This document shows, piece after piece, positions 42,805-50,568 of a DNA stretch of 64,000 nt (position 1 is its first letter; each line of letters starts with the position of its first letter). This stretch comes from Luteolibacter sp. Y139 (GTDB lineage Bacteria > Verrucomicrobiota > Verrucomicrobiia > Verrucomicrobiales > Akkermansiaceae). Both the position numbers and the translations under genes were made by a program. Where the stretch lies: contig NZ_JBBUKT010000013.1 in assembly GCF_038066715.1 (NCBI RefSeq), positions 124,001-188,000 on the forward strand, written 5' to 3'. Below the pieces are notes generated by a model that did not search any database, was not told the DNA's origin, and saw only the letters and a program-made list of their open reading frames with translations.

Positions 42805-43743
42805 ATGCGATTTGCCGCCCTTGTCCCACTTCTCTTCTCCACCAGCTTCATCTTCGCACAGGAAACTCCCAAGGTGGAGGCGGATAATCCGTCTCCCGAG
42901 CAAGAGGAGGCTGCCTATCAGGCACACGTCCAGAAGTTGACTAAAGACCTCCACTACCAGGAAGGCTCTGCCGAGCTTCCGGGCGGTGCCGCACATCTGG
43001 ACCTGCCGAAAGGTTACCGCTACCTCAATCCCGCGGATGCGAAAAAGGTCGTCGTGGACCTGTGGGGAAATCCTCCCGATTCCGCGACCAGGATCCTCGG
43101 CCTGGTCGTTCCAGCGGGTGAAGAAGTCGCTTCGGATGACTCGTGGGCGATTGTGCTTACCTTTAAGGAAGACGGTTATGTCTCCGACGAGGATGCCGAC
43201 AAAATCAACTACGATGACCTGCTTTCCCAACTGAAGGAGGGCAGCAAGAAGTCCAGCGAGGCTCGCGTAGCCGCGGGCTATGGCTCCATGGAGCTCGTCG
43301 GATGGGCCGTGACCCCGCGCTACGACAAAAACAGCAAGGTGCTCTACTGGGCCAAGCGCTTTAAGACTTCGGACTCTGACGAAGACTCGCTGAACTACGA
43401 TGTGCGCGTCCTCGGCCGCCGCGGCGTTCTTTCGCTCAATGGCATCGCCGGTATGAACCGCGTCAACGACATCGAAGCCGCCACCCCGGCCATCGTTTCG
43501 ATGGTCAAGTTCAACGACGGCCACACTTACGCCGACTTCAATCCCAAGACCGACAAAAAATCCGACTACACCCTCGCCGGACTCGTCCTCGGCGGTGCCG
43601 TCGCCGCGAAGATCGCCGCCAAAGCCGGCCTCCTCGCGAAGCTCGGAACCATCCTGGTGGCCGGCAAGAAGCTCATCATCTTCGCAGTCGTCGGCATCGG
43701 CGCTTTCTTCAAGAAGCTCTTCGGCCGCAAGGGCGAAGCCTGA
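42805..43743 (+). CDS. DUF2167-family membrane protein
   Basis: A 312-residue exported protein: signal peptide MRFAALVPLLFSTSFIFAQE. The DUF2167 body is recognisable in AAHLDLPKGYRYLNPADAKK, ILGLVVPAG, WAIVLTFKEDGYVSDEDADK, ELVGWAVTPRYDKNSKVLYW, and LGRRGVLSLNGIAG. The last 45 residues are two hydrophobic helices (LAGLVLGGAVAAKIAAKAGL; LGTILVAGKKLIIFAVVGIG) and a lysine-rich end, anchoring the protein in the membrane. Function of the family is unknown. Confidence 0.88.
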   Translation: MRFAALVPLLFSTSFIFAQETPKVEADNPSPEQEEAAYQAHVQKLTKDLHYQEGSAELPGGAAHLDLPKGYRYLNPADAKKVVVDLWGNPPDSATRILGLVVPAGEEVASDDSWAIVLTFKEDGYVSDEDADKINYDDLLSQLKEGSKKSSEARVAAGYGSMELVGWAVTPRYDKNSKVLYWAKRFKTSDSDEDSLNYDVRVLGRRGVLSLNGIAGMNRVNDIEAATPAIVSMVKFNDGHTYADFNPKTDKKSDYTLAGLVLGGAVAAKIAAKAGLLAKLGTILVAGKKLIIFAVVGIGAFFKKLFGRKGEA

Positions 43744-43755
43744 TTCGCTGGAAGC

Positions 43756-43865
43756 GCGGGCAGCTGGCCCGCCGCTCTCTATCGACCGCGTAGCGGTCAC
43801 GGACGGTAGCCGTGGACTTTCAGTCCACGGAAGAAAAGCGCACTCAATCCCTGTCGCGTAGCGAC
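43756..43865. repeat. cluster of four palindromes between convergent genes
   Basis: GCGGGC...GCCCGC (43756-43772), GACCGC...GCGGTC (43784-43798), CCGTGGAC-TTTCA-GTCCACGG (43810-43830) and GTCGC-GTA-GCGAC (43853-43865) follow each other. Likely a transcription-stop region and a home for REP-like elements. Confidence 0.6.
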
Positions 43866-43888
43866 AGCGGAACCCCACCGCCTGAGCC

Positions 43889-44503
43889 TCACCGCTCCCT
43901 CACCTCCCCCGTCATCGGCACGAATCGCACCGGCAGGATCTCCTGCTGGTGCAGCTTCCCATGCCGCCTCTTCAGCAGCACCAGCTGCTGCGCCTTCCCC
44001 TCCGGCCCCACCGGAATGATCATCCGCCCGCCCTCCGCGAGCTGATGCACCAGCGGCTCCGGCACCGCATCCGGCGCGCACGTCACGATGATCGCATCGA
44101 AGGGCGCCTCTTCCCGCCATCCCCGATACCCATCGCCCATCCGCGCGGTGACATTCGTGTAACCCAGCCTCTTCAGCACCTCCGCCGCCCGTTCTCCGAG
44201 CGGCTCCACGATCTCGATCGTGAACACTTCCTTCGCCAGCCCGGAAAGCACCGCCGCCTGGTAGCCGGACCCCGTGCCCACCTCGAGCACCTTCTCCGTC
44301 CCCTTCAGCCCCAGCGCCTCCGTCATCAGCGCCACGATGTACGGCTGCGAAATCGTCTGCCCGTGCCCGATCGGCAGCGGACGATCGTCATAGGCCTCGT
44401 GCCTCTCCTCCTCCGGCACGAATTCGTGACGCGGCACCATCCGCATCACCTCCAGCACCCGCGGATCCTTCACCCCGCGCCGTTCGATTTGCTCGGCTAC
44501 CAT
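43889..44503 (-). CDS. pcm: protein-L-isoaspartate O-methyltransferase
   Basis: A 204-residue PCMT enzyme that repairs isoaspartyl residues in aged proteins using SAM. Motifs: MVAEQIERRGVKDPRVLEVM at the start; FVPEEERHEAYDDRPLPIGH, GQTISQPYIVALMTEAL; the SAM-binding VLEVGTGSGYQAAVLSGLA; FTIEIVEPLG; DAIIVTCAPDAVPEPLVHQL; and GGRMIIPVGPEG. Complete and of the usual length. Convergent with the DUF2167 gene across the palindrome cluster. Confidence 0.94.
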   Translation of the reverse strand: MVAEQIERRGVKDPRVLEVMRMVPRHEFVPEEERHEAYDDRPLPIGHGQTISQPYIVALMTEALGLKGTEKVLEVGTGSGYQAAVLSGLAKEVFTIEIVEPLGERAAEVLKRLGYTNVTARMGDGYRGWREEAPFDAIIVTCAPDAVPEPLVHQLAEGGRMIIPVGPEGKAQQLVLLKRRHGKLHQQEILPVRFVPMTGEVRER

Positions 44504-44610
44504 GGTGTCCCCTTTCGTGAGTCCGACTCATCTCAACTTACACCCTCAGGGAAAACGCCGCCACCGCTTCCTCGCTTGCCCCCCGCCGTCCCCTGCTTTT
44601 CCCTTCCGCC

Positions 44611-45468
44611 ATGCCTCGCATCGCGCTGCTCCAGTCCCGCGGCTTCTCCACCAAAGCCGAAGCCTTCGATCACCACGAAGCCCTCATCCGCAAGGCCGCC
44701 CGGGAAGGTGCGAACATCGTCGTCACCCAGGAGCTCTTCCTCACCCCCTACTTCTGCATCGTCGAGGACCCCGCCCTCTTCGACCTCGCCGATCCACTCC
44801 CCGGCCCCGTCACCGATCGCCTCGGCGAAATCGCCCGCGACTGCGGCGTCGTCCTCATCTCCTCCCTCTTCGAGCACCGCGGCCCCGGCCTCTACCACAA
44901 TACCGCCTCCATCCACGATGCCGATGGCTCCCTGATGGGCCTCTACCGCAAGAGCCACATCCCCCAGGACCCCGCCTTCGAGGAAAAATTCTACTTCACC
45001 CCCGGCGACACCGGCTGGCCCGTCTGGGACACCAGGTTCGGCAAGATCGGCGTCCTCATCTGCTGGGACCAGTGGTATCCCGAAGCCGCCCGCCTCATGG
45101 CCCTCGGCGGTGCCCAGCTCCTCGTCTACCCCACCGCCATCGGCTGGCTCCCCGCGGAAAAGCCCACCCTCGGCGAGGCCCAGCACTGCGCCTGGGAAAC
45201 CGTCCAGCGCGGCCACGCCGTCGCCAATGGCTGCTACCTCGCCGCCGTCAACCGCACCGGCACCGAAGCCGACACCGAATTCTGGGGCCGCTCCTTCGTC
45301 GCCAATCCCTACGGCGAACTCGTTGCCAAAGCCTCCACCGCCCAGGAGGAAATCCTTTACCACGACCTCGACTTCACCGCCGTCGAAGACTTCCGCCGCA
45401 TCTGGCCCTTCTTCCGCGACCGCCGCATCGACGCCTACTCCGACCTCACCAAGCGCTGGCGCTCTTAA
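44611..45468 (+). CDS. aguB: N-carbamoylputrescine amidase (nitrilase family)
   Basis: A 285-residue carbon-nitrogen hydrolase. The Glu-Lys-Cys triad is visible: Glu41 in IVVTQELFLTPYFC, Lys114 in LYRKSHIPQDPAFEEKFYFT and Cys151 in IGVLICWDQWYPEAARLMAL. The segments HNTASIHDADGSLMGLYRKS, PTAIGWLPAEKPTLGEAQHC and VNRTG-type ending match AguB, which turns N-carbamoylputrescine into putrescine. Arginine decarboxylase and agmatine deiminase are not in the window. GC-rich and close to core codon use. Confidence 0.9.
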   Translation: MPRIALLQSRGFSTKAEAFDHHEALIRKAAREGANIVVTQELFLTPYFCIVEDPALFDLADPLPGPVTDRLGEIARDCGVVLISSLFEHRGPGLYHNTASIHDADGSLMGLYRKSHIPQDPAFEEKFYFTPGDTGWPVWDTRFGKIGVLICWDQWYPEAARLMALGGAQLLVYPTAIGWLPAEKPTLGEAQHCAWETVQRGHAVANGCYLAAVNRTGTEADTEFWGRSFVANPYGELVAKASTAQEEILYHDLDFTAVEDFRRIWPFFRDRRIDAYSDLTKRWRS

Positions 45469-45527
45469 CGTGTCGATTGGTCTTCTGTCTTTGCTGAAAA
45501 CTGGAAACTGAACACTAGCAAACTTCG

Positions 45528-45920
45528 ATGCCTGCGAAGCTCACCTCCAGCGCCCCCGTCCTGTTAGTCCGCGACGTCGTCGCCGCCGCGAATCACTATC
45601 GCGACACCATGGGCTTCCACTACGAACGCTTCTGGGGCGAGCCCGCCAGCTTCGTCATCCTCCATCGCGATGGCATTTACCTCATGCTGAATCAAGCCGA
45701 GGACCCCGCCCACATCATCCCCCACTGGACCGTCGCCCACAACATGTGGAACGCCTACTTCTGGGTCGATGACGCCAATGCCCTCCACGCCGAGTTCGTC
45801 AAAAACGGCGCCAAGATCGACTACGGCCCCTGCGACCAACCCTACGGCTGCCGCGAATTCGGCATCCAGGACCTCGACGGCTATGACATCGGCTTCGGCC
45901 AAGTCGTCAAAGAATCGTAG
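45528..45920 (+). CDS. VOC (glyoxalase/bleomycin resistance) family protein
   Basis: A 130-residue protein of the vicinal oxygen chelate fold: APVLLVRDVVAAANHYRDTM, GFHYERFWGEPASFVILHRD, IYLMLNQAED, NAYFWVDDANALHAEFVKNG and the C-terminal REFGIQDLDGYDIGFGQVV. Metal ligands of glyoxalase I cannot be assigned with certainty. Could be a dioxygenase-like, lyase-like or drug-binding member. Follows aguB by 59 bp. Confidence 0.87.
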   Translation: MPAKLTSSAPVLLVRDVVAAANHYRDTMGFHYERFWGEPASFVILHRDGIYLMLNQAEDPAHIIPHWTVAHNMWNAYFWVDDANALHAEFVKNGAKIDYGPCDQPYGCREFGIQDLDGYDIGFGQVVKES

Positions 45921-45973
45921 GCGCGGCGGTGACACCGTGTGAATCAGATTGGCAACATCGCCCATCACACTCC

Positions 45974-46891
45974 ATGCCCGACGACCATCCCGCATTCTTC
46001 GCCGGTGAGTATGCGCTCCTCGCCAGCGCCGCCGTGCTTGACGACCTTCAGGAACGCTTCGGAGCACATCCGATGACCCCACCGGAAATGTCGCGCCACG
46101 CCGGAAAGCGCGTCTGCATCAAAGGCGTCGGCATCTACCACTTCGGAACCATCCTCTATCAATTCGATGAGCCCGAAGGCCACTGGCTCGAAGAAGCCAT
46201 CGTTGACTTGTCCCTCGCCGAGCCTTTCGACGAGAACATGCACCTTCCCGCCCATCTCATCTACGAAGCCACCACCGACAGCGACATGGGAGAACCGGGC
46301 TTGGTTTCCATCCGTCGCATCGAAGACCAGAAACTCTTCTGCTCCCTCCATCGCCTCAACGCCGGGCAAGAAGCTCAAAACATCAACGCCACCGCCCTTA
46401 TTCGGTCGAAGATCGGCTTTGAGTCACGATACGGATTTCACGGCGAATACCCACGTCCCCCGCTCTTGAACCTTCGCGCCGCGCTCCCCGCCGACCAAGC
46501 CGCGCTCGCCGACCTCTACCTCCGCTCGCGCCGCGCCGCATTCACCTGGCGCAATCCCGAAGACTTCCAACTCGATGACTTCACTCGCGATACCGAAGGC
46601 GAACTCATCCACCTCGCCGAATACGAAGACGGCACCCTCCTCGGCTTCATCTCCCTCTGGGAAGCCGAGAACTTCATCCATCATCTCTTCGTCTGTCCCG
46701 ATCACCTCCGCCAAGGCATCGGCCTGATCCTCCTCACCGATCTCCAACAACGCATCCCCGGCCCCTTCCGCCTCAAATGCCTCACCGCCAACCTCCCTGC
46801 CCTTGCCTTCTATCGCGACATAGGCTGGACCGAAGTCGATCAAGGAACCAGCGATGACGGCGAGTATCTCCTGCTGGAGTCTCCTCACTAG
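45974..46891 (+). CDS. two-domain protein with C-terminal GNAT acetyltransferase
   Basis: ATG 45974, MPDDHPAFFAGEYALLASAA; an upstream GTG at 45929 is possible. The first about 150 residues are an unrecognised domain (FGAHPMTPPEMSRHAGKRVC, KGVGIYHFGTILYQFDEPEG, EAIVDLSLAEPFDENMHLPA). The last about 145 are a GNAT domain: LNLRAALPADQAALADLYLR, AEYEDGTLLGFISLWEAENF, HHLFVCPDHLRQGIGLILLT (acetyl-CoA pyrophosphate loop) and LTANLPALAFYRDIGWTEVD. Acceptor unknown. The fusion is worth a domain search. Confidence 0.82.
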   Translation: MPDDHPAFFAGEYALLASAAVLDDLQERFGAHPMTPPEMSRHAGKRVCIKGVGIYHFGTILYQFDEPEGHWLEEAIVDLSLAEPFDENMHLPAHLIYEATTDSDMGEPGLVSIRRIEDQKLFCSLHRLNAGQEAQNINATALIRSKIGFESRYGFHGEYPRPPLLNLRAALPADQAALADLYLRSRRAAFTWRNPEDFQLDDFTRDTEGELIHLAEYEDGTLLGFISLWEAENFIHHLFVCPDHLRQGIGLILLTDLQQRIPGPFRLKCLTANLPALAFYRDIGWTEVDQGTSDDGEYLLLESPH

Positions 46892-46909
46892 ATCACTCCA
46901 CGATCCGTC

Positions 46910-47455
46910 ATGACGCGACTCCACAATTCCTACAACAATCTCGGATCATGGAAGCAAGTGCATGATCCCTCGTCCGGCGTCGTCCGCTTCCAATTCGATC
47001 GGAAGCCAGGCATCATCACCTCCATCCTCGTATTCGTCCTTTGCACCCTGGCCGCGATTGGACTCGCCAATCTCAGGAGCAACGCCGGCAACGATGGAGC
47101 CCGCGTCGCTGGAATCTGGCTCCTCGCCGCCACCGGCGTCTTCACATCCCTTGGCATCCTCGCTCATGGTCTATTCCAACGCCGGAAGGGCGACCTGCTG
47201 CGATATCGGCCGCAAGACGATTTCATGGAGTTCCCGCGAATGGGCCTGTCGATCGAGAATGCCAAGCAAAGGGTTTATTTCTCCTCCGAGCACTTCACGA
47301 ACTCAAATGATCACTTCTTCGAGTTCAACCTCGTCCTCGACGGACAGCGAATGAAGTTTCTGAGCTCCATCGCCGCCAATGGTTTCCGCTCCATCGCCAG
47401 GCCCCTCGAAGCATTGGGCTTCGCCGTGAATCACCAGAAAATCAACATCCAGTGA
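46910..47455 (+). CDS. hypothetical membrane protein, 181 aa
   Basis: ATG 46910, MTRLHNSYNNLGSWKQVHDP. Two hydrophobic segments, about IITSILVFVLCTLAAIGLAN and AGIWLLAATGVFTSLGILAH, form a hairpin; the remaining C-terminal half is soluble (YRPQDDFMEFPRMGLSIENA, FFEFNLVLDGQRMKFLSS). This topology resembles small membrane proteins with a PH-like or DUF3592-like arrangement, which is not proved. It starts 18 bp after the GNAT gene. Somewhat lower GC than its neighbours. Confidence 0.65.
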   Translation: MTRLHNSYNNLGSWKQVHDPSSGVVRFQFDRKPGIITSILVFVLCTLAAIGLANLRSNAGNDGARVAGIWLLAATGVFTSLGILAHGLFQRRKGDLLRYRPQDDFMEFPRMGLSIENAKQRVYFSSEHFTNSNDHFFEFNLVLDGQRMKFLSSIAANGFRSIARPLEALGFAVNHQKINIQ

Positions 47456-47535
47456 AGCCGGCCGCATGATCTCGCGGCAGCTTGACTCAGGAGGATCGGA
47501 ACTTATCAATTCCTTGATTCCTCTCCCCACACTCG

Positions 47536-48615
47536 ATGTTCACATCACTTTGCAAGAAGTGTCAGTCCGCCCACGAAGTGCCGGACCACTACAACGGAAA
47601 ATACATAAGGTGCGTTCAATGTGGCACCACCTTCGTCGCGCACCCCGGCCCTCCTCCCTCACCCCAAAAGCAGGAGCCCGCTCCTCCCGCAGCTGAGGCC
47701 GCAGAGTCCCCGCCAAAGCAACAAACACGGAAGCTCGCCACAACCGCGATCCTGGCAATCGCCGCCATCCTGGTGGGAGGCGGCCTGCTCTACGCGAACA
47801 AGCAAAGCGGCGGAGACCTCTCGGTAACTTCACTCGTCCAGACCACGCAGGAAATCGTCGAGCAGGGCTATGTTGCCGATCGAAGCTATGCGGAGGAAAT
47901 ACGATCCGTCATCTCGGACCAATCCACCGGAAACATCCGCGCGGACAGCGCGATCCAGCAATGCGCCAACGGCTCCTTCCGCCTCGGCGAGATGATCGCC
48001 ATCGTCGCAAACCAGCTTGATAAAGACGGAAGTTCGAAATCGAGCATCTCCTCCACGCTCTCCCGCCGCAACATCAACGACATTTCATCCAAGAGCGCGG
48101 CTCAACAGACTGCCAACGGAATCTACCGCTGCGTGGAACTGTTGTGCATCGCCGCCCGGGAAGCAGACCGGAAATCCGAGCACACCGCTGCCATCCGCGA
48201 AATCGAATCCGACTTGGACCTCAAGGACATCTCCGCCAAGTCCGCTTATCAGCAGATCGCAAACGGAGGCTTCCGGATGGCAGAACTCGTCGCGCTCCTC
48301 AGCAACATCACAGCCCGCGACGACGATTCCGGAAGTGAAGTTCGGACCATCCTATCGGAAATGCGAACGTCCGACATCAGCTCGCGCAGCGCCATGCAAC
48401 AGGCGGCGAACAGCCTGTATTCGAGCTGCAAGCTCATGGCAGTCTTCGCTAGGCAGATGGATCGGAACTCATCGAGAAGCAGCGAGATTTCCGAAAAGCT
48501 GGGCGATCTTCATTCAAACGACATTTCCGCAGACAGCGCCTACCAACAAATGGCGAATGGCTTCTACCGACTGACTGAACTGACCGCCATCGCCGCCGAC
48601 GGCCTCAATCCTTAG
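47536..48615 (+). CDS. zinc-ribbon membrane protein with five 49-residue repeats
   Basis: A 359-residue protein. Two CxxC knuckles (Cys6/Cys9, Cys26/Cys29) in CKKCQ and CVQCGTTFV form an MJ0042-type zinc ribbon. A Pro-rich linker leads to one membrane helix (LATTAILAIAAILVGGGLLY, about 67-86). Residues 120-356 consist of five repeats whose Gln-Gln pairs lie at 141, 190, 239, 288 and 337, exactly 49 residues apart each time. Consensus: DISxxSAxQQxANGxYRxxELxAI. The pattern looks helical. Family of the repeats not recognised. Likely a membrane-anchored scaffold or sensor. Confidence 0.82.
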   Translation: MFTSLCKKCQSAHEVPDHYNGKYIRCVQCGTTFVAHPGPPPSPQKQEPAPPAAEAAESPPKQQTRKLATTAILAIAAILVGGGLLYANKQSGGDLSVTSLVQTTQEIVEQGYVADRSYAEEIRSVISDQSTGNIRADSAIQQCANGSFRLGEMIAIVANQLDKDGSSKSSISSTLSRRNINDISSKSAAQQTANGIYRCVELLCIAAREADRKSEHTAAIREIESDLDLKDISAKSAYQQIANGGFRMAELVALLSNITARDDDSGSEVRTILSEMRTSDISSRSAMQQAANSLYSSCKLMAVFARQMDRNSSRSSEISEKLGDLHSNDISADSAYQQMANGFYRLTELTAIAADGLNP

Positions 48616-48637
48616 GCGCGCACAGACATCATTCTAG

Positions 48638-48877
48638 ATGGGTGGCTACGAATCCAAACTCAGCGACATCGCATACCTCTTCGGCGTCGCGACCGAAGCC
48701 GATCGAACAGCAGTCGCCAACATGGTCCGCGCATCAGTCAGAAAAGACGGCACCCGCGACCGCTTCTTCGAGCACGCCGGTCACGAACTCTCGCTCGAAG
48801 AGATTCACCAACGCACCCAAGCCGACCCGACGACCCAACGCAGCGTCTACAACATGTGGATGACCTACGCCCATTAG
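48638..48877 (+). CDS. small hypothetical protein, 79 aa
   Basis: ATG 48638, MGGYESKLSDIAYLFGVATE, followed by ADRTAVANMVRASVRKDGTR and an acidic amphipathic end. No signal or membrane segment. It starts 22 bp after the repeat-protein gene in the same direction and may share its transcript. Not recognised. Its stop is followed by a TTAGGCG-like string also seen after the upstream gene, but no attC-like fold was found. Confidence 0.5.
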   Translation: MGGYESKLSDIAYLFGVATEADRTAVANMVRASVRKDGTRDRFFEHAGHELSLEEIHQRTQADPTTQRSVYNMWMTYAH

Positions 48878-49103
48878 GCGTGCCGTCGCGTCGGCTTACA
48901 GCGGCGCCACACAATAGATAGCGGGGAACATCGGAAACTCCTCACCGCCGTTTTCCACAGAGCATTTGCAGTGAATCCTCCCTCGACCGCTAAAAACCCA
49001 CGTTCCGCTCCATCGCCGCTAAGAGTAACGAGCACGTAATGCACGCCTTTCCGGCCAAATCCGCGGAGACACTTTTGGCTTCAAGCGGCATTGTATACGT
49101 CTC
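48878..49103. other. intergenic region
   Basis: About 226 bp without a supported gene. No palindrome or clear promoter stood out; the DNA is only moderately GC-rich. Confidence 0.4.
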
Positions 49104-49712
49104 ATGAAATCTACTTTATCTGCCATCCTGTATCTCCTCGTCACCCTGACTCTCCGATCCGAGGTCATGGTTGGCCCGAGCCTCGAATGGCTCGCTGATA
49201 CATCCGCGAGCGTCGGCATTTACCGAGTCACCCAGACGCGCAAGGAATCGGATTCATCGTTTCAGCTTTCATTCAGCCTAGACGAGTCCCTGAAGGCCAC
49301 CCCTCCTCAATCTGCAAGCTCACCATATTGGCTTGGTCTTCCGAAAGATCCCCAGCCGTCGAGTGTTGCGGAAGAAGACCGTTTCCTCATTTTCTTTAAG
49401 TCCGACGAGAAGGACGAGGCTAGGATAGCACATCTGATCAACCTATCGACGCCAAAATCCAGAAGCTTAATGTCGGTCGCGATCAACTGCAAGTTTGAGG
49501 TTCTTGCGGAGCAGGCTGCCATTCTCGCGGTCGTGCGCGGACGCATCAAGTCCCGCCCGACGACGACATCCACCAAGTGGCGGGAGTATCCGGCCTCCAG
49601 ATTCGACGTAGAGGTTCCTAAAGCGTCGCCCGCTTTCATTGTGCTATGGTATGGCAGCGATTGCTACCTTCTTCTCCCCGAAGACCTCAAACCTGTGAAC
49701 CTTAAAAAATGA
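49104..49712 (+). CDS. exported hypothetical protein, 202 aa
   Basis: ATG 49104 with a signal-like start MKSTLSAILYLLVTLTLRSE. The rest is a soluble domain with alternating strands and helices (VGIYRVTQTRKESDSSFQLS, RFLIFFKSDEKDEARIAHLI, FIVLWYGSDCYLLLPEDLKP). GC and codon use are lower than in surrounding core genes, compatible with recent arrival. No family recognised. Confidence 0.6.
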   Translation: MKSTLSAILYLLVTLTLRSEVMVGPSLEWLADTSASVGIYRVTQTRKESDSSFQLSFSLDESLKATPPQSASSPYWLGLPKDPQPSSVAEEDRFLIFFKSDEKDEARIAHLINLSTPKSRSLMSVAINCKFEVLAEQAAILAVVRGRIKSRPTTTSTKWREYPASRFDVEVPKASPAFIVLWYGSDCYLLLPEDLKPVNLKK

Positions 49713-49774
49713 CACCAAGCATGAGCTTCAGCGGACATGGGGACCATCGCGGCTGAAATGGGCACGCCCCGTGG

Positions 49775-49840
49775 CCGCTATCGATGAACTGAAAAGCCCC
49801 TTACAAACCGTGATCGCAAGCCTCGCGCACGATCGCTCAC
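49775..49840 (-). pseudogene. decayed fragment of a methyltransferase gene
   Basis: On the minus strand the sequence encodes ARLAITVCKGLFSS, matching GLAITVCEELFSH near the end of the methyltransferase at 50569-51489. At DNA level the plus-strand text GAACTGAAAAGCCCCTTACA followed by AACCGTGATCGCAAGCC corresponds to GGTGACTGAAAAGCTCCTCA followed by CAAACCGTGATCGCCAGCC there. Only this short piece is left. Confidence 0.6.
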
Positions 49841-49959
49841 TCATCGCCTTGTATCGGACGAGCTCCCCCAAAGCAAAAGGCCTACAGGAACACCCCACAG
49901 GCCTGTTAGATCCTGAACCCGCATCGAACAACGTTCAATCGAATCGGTGCCGCAGCTTC

Positions 49960-50469
49960 TCAATGACCCTCCTTCTTGACCGAAGCGAGAAGCGTCGCGA
50001 TCAGCGGCCGGTTCTTTACCGAACCATCACCTTCTCCGTGAGCGCAGAGCATGAAGACCTTCCCCTCCACCGAGAAGAAATAGACGTCGGCATTGGAAGG
50101 ATCGCCGTCATCGGCCTCCTCACCCGTGCCGGTGACCTGCTTGCCGGGAGCGCCTGCCACGGTGATCGGCTTGGTCTCCGTCACCTTGAACTTGGTCACA
50201 TAGCCCTTGATCAGCTCCGCCGCCTGCTTCTCAGCTTCCTCCACCGAGGCCTGGCTGAGCGCCCAAACTTCAATGTGCACCCCGGACATCGGGATATCGA
50301 TCGTGGTGCTGCCATCCTTGGAGGCAGAAGTCTTCCACTTCTCGCCAAGTTGCAGCGTGATGGAGGCCTTCTTGTCAGCCGACGGCACCGTCAAGGGAAC
50401 CGTGGCATCAACGGCGTAAGCAGTACAGCAGAGTGCGGCAAAAACAGGAACAAGGAATGACGTTCGCAT
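49960..50469 (-). CDS. exported hypothetical protein, 169 aa
   Basis: ATG 50469, signal peptide MRTSFLVPVFAALCCTAYAV. A single small domain of alternating strands and helices follows: SITLQLGEKWKTSASKDGST, IDIPMSGVHIEVWALSQASV, AGAPGKQVTGTGEEADD, VYFFSVEGKVFMLCAHGEGD. It resembles the PsbP/DUF1795-like fold, which is a by-eye impression. Periplasmic or outer-membrane associated. Function unknown. Confidence 0.72.
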   Translation of the reverse strand: MRTSFLVPVFAALCCTAYAVDATVPLTVPSADKKASITLQLGEKWKTSASKDGSTTIDIPMSGVHIEVWALSQASVEEAEKQAAELIKGYVTKFKVTETKPITVAGAPGKQVTGTGEEADDGDPSNADVYFFSVEGKVFMLCAHGEGDGSVKNRPLIATLLASVKKEGH

Positions 50470-50568
50470 GATCGTGGTTGGATAGGTGGGTTCGGCAGGA
50501 AATCCCCCCGCCGTTCAACCTGGCAACACTCGCAAAGCCGGACGAAACCGCAAGCGCCCAGCATTCAC

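Noticed and set aside
45905-48890. TAGGCG strings after stop codons at 45920, 48615 and 48877 as further attC ends
   Set aside because: They lack a matching second end at 60-130 bp and show no inner arms.
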